Below, in pieces: positions 17,137-24,464 of a DNA stretch of 35,145 bases (position 1 is the stretch's first letter; every line of letters starts with the position of its first letter). The notes beneath the pieces are model-generated. The model saw only the letters and a program-made list of their open reading frames with translations, had not been told where the DNA came from and ran no database searches. This DNA comes from Edaphobacter sp. GTDB taxonomy: Bacteria > Acidobacteriota > Terriglobia > Terriglobales > Acidobacteriaceae. The translations under genes and the position numbers were made by a program. The stretch spans positions 1 to 35,145 of the forward strand of contig JAOAPF010000240.1 of the NCBI GenBank assembly GCA_025462755.1. The letters run 5' to 3'.

Positions 17137-18329
17137 CAGGACATCGGCTCGAAGTGGCCGATGTCTTCCATGCTCATCAGGGCCAGTTCCTTCAGCGCTG
17201 GGGCCACGTGGTCTCGGACCAGCAGCGGAAGGTGCTGCGCGATATCGGCCGGTGCCGAACGGCTGCGCTCGGCACCCATCTCGAACGATGCGATCGCTGC
17301 AGCTACGAGACTGTCGCTTACGACTCTTGCCGCAACCGGCACTGCCCCAAGTGTCAGTCCTCAGCCCGCGACCGCTGGCTTATGAAGCAGGCCGCAAGCC
17401 TGCTGCCGGTGCCCTACGCACATGTCGTCTTCACGGTGACCGAGCAACTGGTGCCGCTCGCACTCAGGAACCAACGTTTGTTTTACAACCTGCTGTTTCG
17501 GGCTGTTTCCGAGACCCTGCTGGAGATCGCCGCCGATCCAAGGCATCTGGGGGCACGCATCGGTGTGCTTGCGGTGCTGCACACTTGGTCGCAGAACTTG
17601 AGACATCATCCACACCTGCACTGTCTCGTTCCCGCCGGCGGGCTGGCCTTCGATAAGTCCCGCTGGGTCGCAACCAGGCGCGGCTTCTTCCCGCCGGTGC
17701 GCGTGCTCAGCCGCATGTTCCGCGGCAAGCTGCTCGCATTCCTGAAGCAGGGTTATCGACGGAAACAACTATGCTTCCCCGGCACGCTGGCTGAGCTTTC
17801 CCAGCCACGCGCGTTTCACTCCCTACTCCATACGCTGCGCCGGCGAGAGTGGGTGGTCTATGCCAAGCCTCCGTTCGGCGGACCCGAACACGTGCTGAAG
17901 TACCTGGCTCGCTACACGCACCGCGTCGCCATCTCCAACGGAAGGCTCCTCAGCCTCGACAACGGCCAGGTGCGCTTCCGATGGCGAGATTCAAAACATA
18001 ACAACCGCAGCAGCGTCATGACCCTCGACGCGGTCGAGTTCATCCGTCGCTTCCTGCTCCACGTCCTGCCCTCAGGCTTCGTCAAGATTCGGCACTTCGG
18101 ACTGCTCGCCAACCGCAACCGCCGGCAGGGACTGGCCCTCTGTCGGCTCCATCTCAACGCCACCACCCGGGACATCAGCGCACTGCTGACCGAACCGCAG
18201 AAGTCCGCACTCAGTCGATCCTGCCCGCAGTGCAAATGCGGCACCCTGCACGTCGTTCCACACCACTTCGCTGTTGAGCTGGGTAGCCCCAACTTAACGC
18301 ATGCCTGCACGCACTTCAACTCATCCTGA
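17133..18329 (+). CDS. IS91-family HUH (Y1) transposase
   Basis: 398 residues, complete. An N-terminal zinc-binding region (CDRCSYE, then CRNRHCPKCQ; Cys53, 56, 66, 71, 74 and His70) is followed by the HUH metal site HPHLHC (His161, His163). The catalytic tyrosine is in YLARYTHRVAISN (Tyr257 or Tyr261), typical of the Y2_Tnp/IS91 family. It nicks and joins single-stranded ends during rolling-circle transposition. Translation is coupled to the recombinase by ATGA. The zinc-binding, HUH and tyrosine motifs are all present, so the element may be active. Confidence 0.93.
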   Translation: MTGHRLEVADVFHAHQGQFLQRWGHVVSDQQRKVLRDIGRCRTAALGTHLERCDRCSYETVAYDSCRNRHCPKCQSSARDRWLMKQAASLLPVPYAHVVFTVTEQLVPLALRNQRLFYNLLFRAVSETLLEIAADPRHLGARIGVLAVLHTWSQNLRHHPHLHCLVPAGGLAFDKSRWVATRRGFFPPVRVLSRMFRGKLLAFLKQGYRRKQLCFPGTLAELSQPRAFHSLLHTLRRREWVVYAKPPFGGPEHVLKYLARYTHRVAISNGRLLSLDNGQVRFRWRDSKHNNRSSVMTLDAVEFIRRFLLHVLPSGFVKIRHFGLLANRNRRQGLALCRLHLNATTRDISALLTEPQKSALSRSCPQCKCGTLHVVPHHFAVELGSPNLTHACTHFNSS

Positions 18330-18857
18330 GGAAGACGATGTCCACCCGCATGCCAACCCGACTCCGCGCCGCGACGGACCCTCACCCTGCCCCTGCCACC
18401 CCGTGCCTCGAATCGGCTCCGCATAACCTTGAGCTTCATTGCAGCCGTCCCATGCACACCGCCAGCGCACCGCCGGACCAGCCTGCTCTGGTCACCGTCA
18501 TCCGATTTCGTGCCCATTCAGCCGCATCGACTCCCCGCAAACAGCATTCAATCCCCATACATCCACCGCGCTAGCGGGCTTACTGCAAATCGCCGTATCC
18601 ACACCGCTCCGCACATGCAGCAGCGGAGCACGAGAAGTTCTGGCAGCGGAGCACCGTCGATACGGTACTAGAGATTTGGCACTAGAGATTTATCGCTCAT
18701 CGAGAAAACAAAATTGCTCACACCTGCGCGTCTCGTTACTAATCTGGCCCAGTTGCAGAAAAGACGACTTTGCAGGCAGTTCCTATCAGTTTGTGGACAA
18801 GGCTAGCCACCGACAAAGAGGAGGTAATCAAGGTGGCCGCAGGATGAGATCGCGCCC
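18330..18857 (+). other. 3' end of the IS91-like unit and spacer
   Basis: A 78-codon frame at 18338-18574, starting behind GAGGAAG, is Pro/Ser/Thr/Arg-rich and unrecognised; it lies inside the element and is probably not a conserved protein. After the right inverted repeat (18594) comes a tandem repeat of ACTAGAGATTT at 18667-18677 and 18681-18691, and two copies of AGCGGAGCAC near 18622 and 18645. No gene is supported before padR. Confidence 0.4.
18566..18594 (+). repeat. Right inverted repeat of the IS91-like unit
   Basis: Reads CCGCGCTAGCGGGCTTACTG then CAAATCGCC, the reverse complement of 16178-16205 with one mismatch and one extra G. It lies 236 bases after the transposase stop. Confidence 0.7.
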
Positions 18858-18896
18858 TTGACAAACATCCCTAATTACTTGCACAATGTAGTACAT
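18858..18896 (+). promoter_or_regulatory. padR promoter with PadR-type palindrome
   Basis: TTGACA (18858-18863), an 18-base spacer and CACAAT (18882-18887) form a good sigma-70-type promoter. The 11-bp palindrome ATGTAGTACAT (18886-18896) overlaps the -10 box and resembles the ATGT...ACAT operators of PadR regulators, so autorepression is likely. The start codon at 18900 is so close that the mRNA would be nearly leaderless. Confidence 0.6.
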
Positions 18897-18899
18897 ATC

Positions 18900-19229
18900 A
18901 TGCTTGGTGAGTTTGAATACGTTCTGATGACCGTAGCGGCTGGCCTGGGCGAGAGCGCCTATGGTGCGGCCATTCGTGAAGAGATTGAGAAGGTAGCAGG
19001 CCGAAGCTGCTCGATTGGGGCTTTGTACACGACGATTGAGCGGCTGGAGAAGAAGGGCCTGCTCAAGACGTGGATGGGCGAGGCTACGGCCCAACGCGGC
19101 GGCAGAGCAAAACGCATGGTGCGCGTGACGCCGAAGGGCATGCATGCGGCGAAGGAGTTTTACGAAGCGATGATGCGCGTAAGCCGTAACGCTTCATGGG
19201 CTACGGGCAAGCCGGAGCGTGCGTCATGA
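18900..19229 (+). CDS. PadR-family transcriptional regulator
   Basis: 109-residue winged-helix repressor. MLGEFEYVLMTVAAGLG at the start, then YGAAIREEIE, SIGALYTTIERLEKKGLL (recognition helix region) and RAKRMVRVTPKG (wing) are typical of PadR. ATG 18900 matches the family start MLGEFE; a TTG at 18858 is in frame but is the -35 box. The stop overlaps the next start (ATGA at 19226-19229), making it the first gene of a three-gene operon. It should sense a small molecule or signal and control its own operon through the palindrome just upstream. Confidence 0.92.
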   Translation: MLGEFEYVLMTVAAGLGESAYGAAIREEIEKVAGRSCSIGALYTTIERLEKKGLLKTWMGEATAQRGGRAKRMVRVTPKGMHAAKEFYEAMMRVSRNASWATGKPERAS

Positions 19230-19885
19230 GTTCACTGGCAGAGATGGCGACGATCTTTCTTGCGCCGAAGGATCGGGATGCGGTGCTGGGCGATCTGGCG
19301 GAGACGGGTGCCAGTGGATGGAGCGCCCTTCGCTCTGTGCTGGGACTTGTGGTGCGGCAGCAGATGGAGCTTTGGCGCGCGTGGCAGAGGTGGGTTGCGA
19401 GCAGCGTGGCCTTCGCGGGGAGTTTGCTCTTACTGGGCGCGTCCTTTGGGCTATCGGTGGACTCGCGTCATCTTCTGAGCGGCGAGCGTGGGTATGGCAG
19501 CGTGCTTTGTGAAGCTCTGCTGATGCTGTCGTGGGCGTGGACGAGCGGATTTGTGGTGGGGTCACTCTCTGGGAAGGCGCGATGGGTGAGCGGCATTTTG
19601 TGCGCGATCCCGTGCCTCTCCTGTGTGCTTCGGTTTCAGGACACCTCTCTCTCGCGTCTGTGCGTGCTCTTGTTTCTGCTACCAGGTGTGGTCGGTGCCG
19701 TGCAGGGAGTACGTCGTGCTCGTTTGTCCCATAGGACAGCGCTGACGTTGGCAATAGCCATGACTGCGCTGATGTTGGTTTGGGGCGGCATGTACATGCA
19801 GAACTGGTTCTTGTTCCTGCCCGCATGGTGGCTTGTGGCTCATGCAGAACGATCGGAACTCTCCAGCGACAAGGTGGGGGCATGA
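19226..19885 (+). CDS. Multi-pass membrane protein of the PadR operon
   Basis: 219 residues. The N-terminal soluble part MATIFLAPKDRDAVLGDLAE resembles the LLPxxxRxxxLGDLAE motif in prefix regions of acidobacterial permeases and in PadR-linked membrane proteins. About five hydrophobic segments follow (for example SSVAFAGSLLLLGASFGLSV, LCVLLFLLPGVVGAVQ, LTLAIAMTALMLVWGGMY). There is no ABC or transporter signature. It starts at ATG 19226 inside the padR stop and ends in an ATGA overlap with the next gene, so dosage is tied to both. It may act as a membrane partner of PadR, a position-based guess. Confidence 0.75.
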   Translation: MSSLAEMATIFLAPKDRDAVLGDLAETGASGWSALRSVLGLVVRQQMELWRAWQRWVASSVAFAGSLLLLGASFGLSVDSRHLLSGERGYGSVLCEALLMLSWAWTSGFVVGSLSGKARWVSGILCAIPCLSCVLRFQDTSLSRLCVLLFLLPGVVGAVQGVRRARLSHRTALTLAIAMTALMLVWGGMYMQNWFLFLPAWWLVAHAERSELSSDKVGA

Positions 19886-20949
19886 AGACGCGAAATAAAC
19901 AATTTGTAACGGTTCTCTGCGCACTCCTTGTGAGTGCGGTTTCCGCAGTCGCTCAAAACGATAGGAGCAAGAGCCAGATTGTGGAGCGAGTGATTCATTC
20001 GAAGAACTTTGAGGGGAACAAGATTGGCGTAAGCGCCGACCGCAAGCTGGTGGTGTATCTGCCTGCTGGGCATGACGGAGCGTCGAAGCGCTATCCGGTT
20101 CTCTACTTTTTCCCGAGCCCAATGGATGGATATCGGACGCTTTTTGATAAGAGCGGCGCACAGGCTCTGTTCGACCGCGCAATCGCGCGAGGTACAGTTC
20201 GCAGCTTCATCCTTGTCTCTGTGGATATGACGACTCCACTGGGAGCTTCGTGGTTTGTGAACTCTCCTGTAACCGGAAACTGGGAAGACTTTGTGGTGCA
20301 GGAGCTTGTCCCCTATGTCGATGCCAGCTTCCGCACCATACCGACGCGGGATGCGCGCGGACTTGTGGGACACCATATGGGAGCTTATGGCGCCATCCGC
20401 ATCGCCATGAAGCATACGGATGTCTTTGGTTCGATCTACGGCATGAATCCCGTGGGCACAGGATCAGGCGTGCAGATTATGGATTCAAGGCCTAATTGGG
20501 ATTTGCTGGCGCATGCGGCTTCTCTGGATGAGGTGAAGAAGGATGGATTCTCTGCGATCTTCACGTCGATCTTTCAGGCCCACTTGCCGAACCCGGAGAA
20601 GCCACCGCTCTATGTTGATCTGCCTGCGCATCGGGAGGGTGGAAAGTTGGTGATCGACTCGAAGCTCACCGCGCGATTAAGAGATAGCTTCTTTCTGGAG
20701 TCGATGATCCCGCAGTATGCGGACAATCTGAAGACGCTGCGTGGTTTCAAGTTTGACTGGTCGCGCAACGATGCAATCTGGGACCACGTGTACTCGAACC
20801 ATGCGCTCACGCACAAGCTGAATGAGTTCGGCATTGTGCACGAAGCCGAGGAGTACAACGGGCTTTGGGACGCGGATCCCTACTGGGGCGCAGAGGGTCG
20901 CGTAATTGCTGATGTGTTGCCGTTCTTCCAGCAGCATTTGGAATTCTAG
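19882..20949 (+). CDS. Exported esterase-D-like alpha/beta hydrolase lacking the usual catalytic residues
   Basis: 355 residues with a signal peptide (KQFVTVLCALLVSAVSAVAQ). It has the Esterase/antigen-85-like layout: KLVVYLPAGHD, YPVLYFFPSPMDGY, FILVSVDMTTP, and the elbow region GLVGHHMGAYGAIRIAMKH. The elbow normally reads GHSMGGYGA; here Ser is replaced by His. Near the C-terminus, where homologues have a catalytic His in EEYxGxH, this protein reads EEYNGLWDADP. Both the nucleophile and the His therefore seem lost, while the fold looks kept. It may be a binding protein or use another mechanism. Translation is coupled (ATGA) to the membrane protein before it. Confidence 0.82.
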   Translation: MKTRNKQFVTVLCALLVSAVSAVAQNDRSKSQIVERVIHSKNFEGNKIGVSADRKLVVYLPAGHDGASKRYPVLYFFPSPMDGYRTLFDKSGAQALFDRAIARGTVRSFILVSVDMTTPLGASWFVNSPVTGNWEDFVVQELVPYVDASFRTIPTRDARGLVGHHMGAYGAIRIAMKHTDVFGSIYGMNPVGTGSGVQIMDSRPNWDLLAHAASLDEVKKDGFSAIFTSIFQAHLPNPEKPPLYVDLPAHREGGKLVIDSKLTARLRDSFFLESMIPQYADNLKTLRGFKFDWSRNDAIWDHVYSNHALTHKLNEFGIVHEAEEYNGLWDADPYWGAEGRVIADVLPFFQQHLEF

Positions 20950-21294
20950 TTGGGATTAGCACTGCGACTTCTTTAGAGAAAACAAGAATGGACGTGCGCC
21001 GAGGTTCATACTCCGATCAGTCCCGCTAAGTCGGCTTATGTTTACTAGTCATCTGCTCGACTGTCGAGAACAGGGCGAGTCACTCATCCAGAATGGATTG
21101 AGCACCCTTCGGCACCTTTCTGCACTGCGTTTGGCTGGGCTAAGGTCATACTCATCTGGCTATTACGCATCCTCCCCAAATTGATCTCCACCGGGGCACG
21201 ACAGAGGTCGATGGCCTCTGCCAGACGAGTTCCGTAGTTGTGGAGAATACGACGTCACGGCTCTTCTTAGAAAGGCACAATACAATCGAATACT
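20950..21294 (+). other. Intergenic region
   Basis: No gene or terminator recognised. TACAAT about 12 bases before the next start codon could be a -10 box, which would give that gene a very short leader. Confidence 0.4.
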
Positions 21295-22095
21295 ATGATC
21301 GGAAACTGCGCGCTTTGCGGGACGAACGCATCTCTCATCAATAGCCACTTCATGCCTGCATCTCTATATCAAGAACTGCTCGACCCAAGCGGTCCCATCA
21401 AGCAGATGATCGTCCTTAAGAAAGACCAGACACACCAAAGCAGCGAGCAGTTTTCCATGCCTCTTCTTTGCCAAGCTTGTGGAGTACGCTTCCAAAAAGG
21501 TGGGGAGAACTGGATGGGCAATCGTTACCGTTCGGACGGTTCGTTTCCGCTTAGAGACATGCTCGTTGGTGCAACTCCAATCGAGACAAAGCCGGACGGC
21601 TCGAACGTGTATGCGGCGAGGCAGGTTTTGGGTGTCGACGTCGAGCAATTGATCTACTTCGCGGCGAGCCTATTTTGGCGGGCCGGCGTTGCGGATTGGA
21701 AGGTGAAGTTCGCTGACGCACCTAAAATAGACATCGACCCGTCGCTGATGACGGCTCTTCAACAGTATCTATTGGCGTTGTCGCCGTTTCCATCTCAAGC
21801 ATCGATATTTGTTGCCGTGGATGCGACAACCGCCCCCTGGCGGGCGATGTGGTCGCCCATCAAGCAAAACGACCGGCCGCAGTTGCGCTACTCCCTTTAC
21901 ATCCCAGGCATCATCATGGAATTAGGAGTAGATCTTCCTCCAGCACTGCGGGTCCCCTCGATAAGCGATGCGACGGAAATAATCGTCCTCAGTGACGTCG
22001 TCTACAAATACGTTGCGGCGATCGGTGCAAGTCTCAGTGAAGGAAGTGCTCTCTCTAAGAGTCTTGCCAGACATTTTCCTTCGGGACGGTCATGA
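21295..22095 (+). CDS. Putative HNH-like zinc-binding protein
   Basis: 266 residues. The first 75 carry CALCG (Cys5, Cys8), SHFMPASLY (His18) and LLCQACG (about 58-64), followed by FQKGGENW. This CxxC...SHxxP...CxxC spacing resembles HNH-nuclease-like proteins that occur as orphan, often defence-linked, genes. The rest (about 80-266) is an alpha/beta region with no motif I know; VEQLIYFAASLFWRAGVADW and YSLYIPGIIMELG look helical and strand-like. No ribosome binding site is close to ATG 21295, fitting a near-leaderless transcript. The gene stands alone before an IS5-type element. Nuclease activity is unproven because the catalytic His-Asn pattern is not complete by eye. Confidence 0.6.
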   Translation: MIGNCALCGTNASLINSHFMPASLYQELLDPSGPIKQMIVLKKDQTHQSSEQFSMPLLCQACGVRFQKGGENWMGNRYRSDGSFPLRDMLVGATPIETKPDGSNVYAARQVLGVDVEQLIYFAASLFWRAGVADWKVKFADAPKIDIDPSLMTALQQYLLALSPFPSQASIFVAVDATTAPWRAMWSPIKQNDRPQLRYSLYIPGIIMELGVDLPPALRVPSISDATEIIVLSDVVYKYVAAIGASLSEGSALSKSLARHFPSGRS

Positions 22096-22460
22096 GCGAG
22101 AATCCGCTCAATAGCAGATCGGCGGTTTTCAGCACCCGTCAGCACCCTCGTATTTTCTAGGGATCTCCGCATACCCATAATTTCTGCGGTTTTGTTCTTC
22201 TGTGATGCCTCTGAACTCTGCCGAGCGCAGACTTGTCTTCTCGACCAAACTTCCCCTTGCAGTCCTGCGGCGGACCATACATTAGCAGGACTGACCTGCA
22301 GTCAAATGTCTGCCGAGCCCGTTCCACGCTATGGATTGCTTCCGGTTAGCCGGTGATACGCCGCAGCTGAAAAAAACTCCCGATATCCGCGAGACACCAA
22401 GCTTCCTGAAGATTCGCTCCGTTCAGAGCGCAGGACGAGAAGGAACATTCTTGGCGCTCC
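22096..22460. other. Spacer before the IS5-type element
   Basis: On the minus strand a stretch reads ERIFRKLGVSRISGVFF and CGVSPANRKQSIAWNGLG, which looks slightly protein-like but has no start and no family I know. A plus-strand frame at 22331-22537 is likewise unrecognised. No RNA gene seen. Confidence 0.35.
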
Positions 22461-23770
22461 AGGACCTTGTTGAACTTCATCGCCGTGGCGGTTCTTTGCT
22501 GGTGATTGTTGACCCGGCTTTTCTGAAATCGGTTTGAATCGTCTGTTTTGCGAGTTTTTACGCGGCGCTGGATGGGTCCTGGAGGGCCGTTTCGGGCTCT
22601 CCGGGCGCCTTCAGGCGCACTGCTCCACGGGGCTTGCCTGTGGTCCAAGGGCGATCAGTTTCGGCAGCCGCATGAGGTTGTGGGCGGCGCAGCTGAAGAC
22701 GAACAGCCAATCGACCTTGTGCAGTCCGCGCAGCTTCACCTGGCGGATCGGGCCGGTCTGCTTGAGCCATCCAAATCCCTTTTCGACCAGCCATCGGCGG
22801 CTCAGGCTGATGGCGTAGCCGGGATGCCGCGTGGTTCTGCGGTCGAGGTTCGAGCGGCGCCCCTTCTCGTTCTTCGTCACATGCGCGGTGACGTTCAAGG
22901 CGCGTGTGGCCGCGATGAAATCCTTCGTGTCGTAGGCCTTGTCCGCGCCTACGGTGATGCGCCGCCTGCGTCCTTTGCGCTTGTCCTGAAGCATCAGCAG
23001 AGCGGCTTCGCGCTCCGCGTACCCGTCGGCCTGGGTCACCATGGCGGCGGCGATCAGGCCGTTGCGGTTCTCCACCAGCGTGTGGCCCAGATAGGCCAGA
23101 TGCGACTCCTTGCCGTAGCTCTTCTTGTACAGCCGTGCGTCCGGGTCGGTGGTCGATTCATGCGTGTCGTTGGAGCGCTTCTGGCCATGGAAGTTCGCGC
23201 CATCGCCGCCATCGGAATCGGACCCATCCTTGGCGCGGAAGCTCTTGTGCGAGGCCCAGGCCTGGATCAGCGTGCCGTCGACGGTGAAGTGATCGTCCGA
23301 CATGAAGCGCTTCGCCTGCTGGTTCCCCGCCGCAAAAAACTGTTGCGCCGCCTCGCTGTTCAGCAGCCGGTCGCGGTTCTTCGAGAACACGGCGTGGTTC
23401 CACACCGCGTCGTCCATGCCCAGGCCCACAAACCAGCGGAACAGCAGGTTATAGTCGATCTGCTCGACCAACTGGCGCTCCGAACGGATCGAGTAGAACG
23501 CCTGCAACAGCAGCGCCCGCAGCACATACTCGGGCGCGATCGACGCACGGCCCGTGGCCGCGTACAACTTGGCGAATTCCGGATCCAACGACTGCAGCAC
23601 ACCATCCGTCAGCGTGCGAATCTCACGCAAAGAGTGGTCCTGAGGAACACGCTGCTCCAACGTCAAATAGCTGAACATACTGTCCTGAACTCGCTCATCG
23701 CCACGCATACTCAATAGACGAAACACAAACAAAATCAGACGAAGACAGGAACCAATTTCAACAAGTTCCT
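22461..23770 (-). mobile_element. IS5-type insertion sequence
   Basis: About 1.3 kb with one transposase gene. Candidate ends: AGGACCTTGTTGAACTT at 22461 and, inverted, AGGAACTTGTTGAAATT from 23770, differing at two positions. A second inner pair (TGAAATCGGTT near 22524 and its inverted match near 23750-23760) also aligns. The ends were found by eye and I see no clear target duplication, so the limits may be off by tens of bases. Confidence 0.55.
22611..23708 (-). CDS. IS5-family DDE transposase
   Basis: 365 residues, complete. An N-terminal DUF772-type region (MFSYLTLEQRVPQDHSLREI, then ASIAPEYVLRALLLQAFYSI) is followed by the DDE domain: DDHFTVDGTLIQAW (first Asp), GADKAYDTKDF (second Asp) and RWLVEKGFGWLKQ (Glu). 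The C-terminus GLHKVDWLFVFSCAAHNLMRL is typical. ATG 23708 (MRGDERVQD) is preferred over a further upstream non-ATG start; an alternative at MFSYL cannot be excluded. A long open frame on the opposite strand is only its mirror. The copy shows no disruption and may be mobile. Confidence 0.93.
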   Translation of the reverse strand: MRGDERVQDSMFSYLTLEQRVPQDHSLREIRTLTDGVLQSLDPEFAKLYAATGRASIAPEYVLRALLLQAFYSIRSERQLVEQIDYNLLFRWFVGLGMDDAVWNHAVFSKNRDRLLNSEAAQQFFAAGNQQAKRFMSDDHFTVDGTLIQAWASHKSFRAKDGSDSDGGDGANFHGQKRSNDTHESTTDPDARLYKKSYGKESHLAYLGHTLVENRNGLIAAAMVTQADGYAEREAALLMLQDKRKGRRRRITVGADKAYDTKDFIAATRALNVTAHVTKNEKGRRSNLDRRTTRHPGYAISLSRRWLVEKGFGWLKQTGPIRQVKLRGLHKVDWLFVFSCAAHNLMRLPKLIALGPQASPVEQCA

Positions 23771-23812
23771 AGAACCCGTTCTCAGCAGGTCCTCGGTCTT
23801 CGCCTTGTGGGA

Positions 23813-24343
23813 TTAGGATTCTCGAGGTGTTCTTTCTTTTGGACTGGCTCCTTTAGAGTAAGCCAGCGTTGCGCCTGTGCCTCGCCGCGCGATGGCGGCT
23901 TTGGCCGAGAGTCCGAGCTTCTTGAGCATCGAGCGCAACTGATCCTGCTCTCTCTGTGTAAGCACAGAAGTCACAGCTTCGATGTCCGGCGCGTGTTCTG
24001 TATACAGCTCGGATATGAAGGTCCGGCCCTCGTGGGTGAGCGCAACGATTTTGCTGCGCCGATCGTTCTCTGAGCTTTGCCGGACGACCCACCCTTTCTC
24101 TTCGAGCCGATCTACAGCAGCTGTCATTGAAGCATTTGCGAGGAGCACCTTTTCGCCAATTGTGGAGATCGTCATTGGCCCTTTGTGCAGCAGAACCTCT
24201 AACACCATGAAATCGCTAAGGCCGAGCCCTTCTGCCGCGATGCAGGTCTCGACATAGGACGCCAGTGCTCCGTGGGCTCTGGCCAGAACCACCCATAGCT
24301 TGGGGCCGGTCGTGGGGGTGTCGGATTTGATGATCTTCCGCAT
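23813..24343 (-). CDS. MarR-family transcriptional regulator
   Basis: 176 residues. Winged helix: ALASYVETCIAAEGLGLSDF (dimer helix), FMVLEVLLHKGPMTISTIGE, NASMTAAVDRLEEKGWVVR (recognition helix) and RSKIVALTHEGR (wing). It is transcribed away from the ring-cleavage dioxygenase/hydrolase operon starting at 24465, the arrangement of MhqR-type regulators that sense quinones or other electrophiles. The palindrome at 24427-24438 in the shared region is a probable operator. I see no Cys in the sequence, so redox-thiol sensing is unlikely and ligand binding is more plausible. The C-terminal tail (GATLAYSKGASPKERTP) is longer than usual. Confidence 0.9.
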   Translation of the reverse strand: MRKIIKSDTPTTGPKLWVVLARAHGALASYVETCIAAEGLGLSDFMVLEVLLHKGPMTISTIGEKVLLANASMTAAVDRLEEKGWVVRQSSENDRRSKIVALTHEGRTFISELYTEHAPDIEAVTSVLTQREQDQLRSMLKKLGLSAKAAIARRGTGATLAYSKGASPKERTPRES

Positions 24344-24426
24344 AGCTGCACATATTAAGGTGCTTCGACATTGAAGAAGATTCAGAGTGTTGGGATCGCA
24401 TTCGCAGGCATCTATGAATCCTTTAC

Positions 24427-24456
24427 TTCGATATCGAATCTGATTATATCGAAGGA
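24427..24456 (+). promoter_or_regulatory. MarR operator in the divergent intergenic region
   Basis: Perfect 12-bp palindrome TTCGATATCGAA (24427-24438), with a second half-like site TATATCGAAG (24446-24455) just before the GAAGGAG ribosome binding site. The position between marR and the dioxygenase gene suits repression of the operon. Assignment is from symmetry and place only. Confidence 0.5.
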
Positions 24457-24464
24457 GTTGTGAG

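Larger units (their letters stand above)
16178..18594 (+). mobile_element. IS91-like element with tyrosine recombinase, bounded by inverted repeats
   Basis: About 2.4 kb carrying a tyrosine recombinase gene overlapping an HUH transposase gene. The proposed ends are a 28-29 base inverted repeat pair (16178-16205 and 18566-18594) that I aligned by eye, with one mismatch and one extra G. IS91 elements transpose by rolling circle and classically lack long terminal inverted repeats, so the repeats either mark the hairpin ends used by the HUH enzyme or are sites for the recombinase. No target duplication is obvious, as expected for IS91. Confidence 0.65.

Noticed and set aside
16928..17656. 242-codon plus-strand frame across recombinase and transposase
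   Set aside because: Out-of-frame shadow of two well-supported, overlapping genes.
18338..18574. 78-codon frame after the IS91 transposase
   Set aside because: Has a plausible ribosome site but low-complexity Pro/Ser/Thr/Arg content and lies in the element's non-coding end.
18667..18691. Tandem ACTAGAGATTT repeat considered as a CRISPR or iteron array
   Set aside because: Only two 11-base copies with a 3-base gap; no array and no cas or rep gene nearby.
19224..19883. 219-codon minus-strand open frame
   Set aside because: Antisense of the PadR-operon membrane protein; Pro/Ser/Arg-rich composition typical of shadow frames.
21030..21130. Short inverted and repeated words (ctgctcgactgtcgag) considered as tRNA
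   Set aside because: No cloverleaf, no TTCGA arm at the right spacing, no CCA end.
22548..23717. Long plus-strand open frame (389 codons)
   Set aside because: Exact mirror of the IS5 transposase gene; high G+C codon structure leaves the antisense frame open. No domain.
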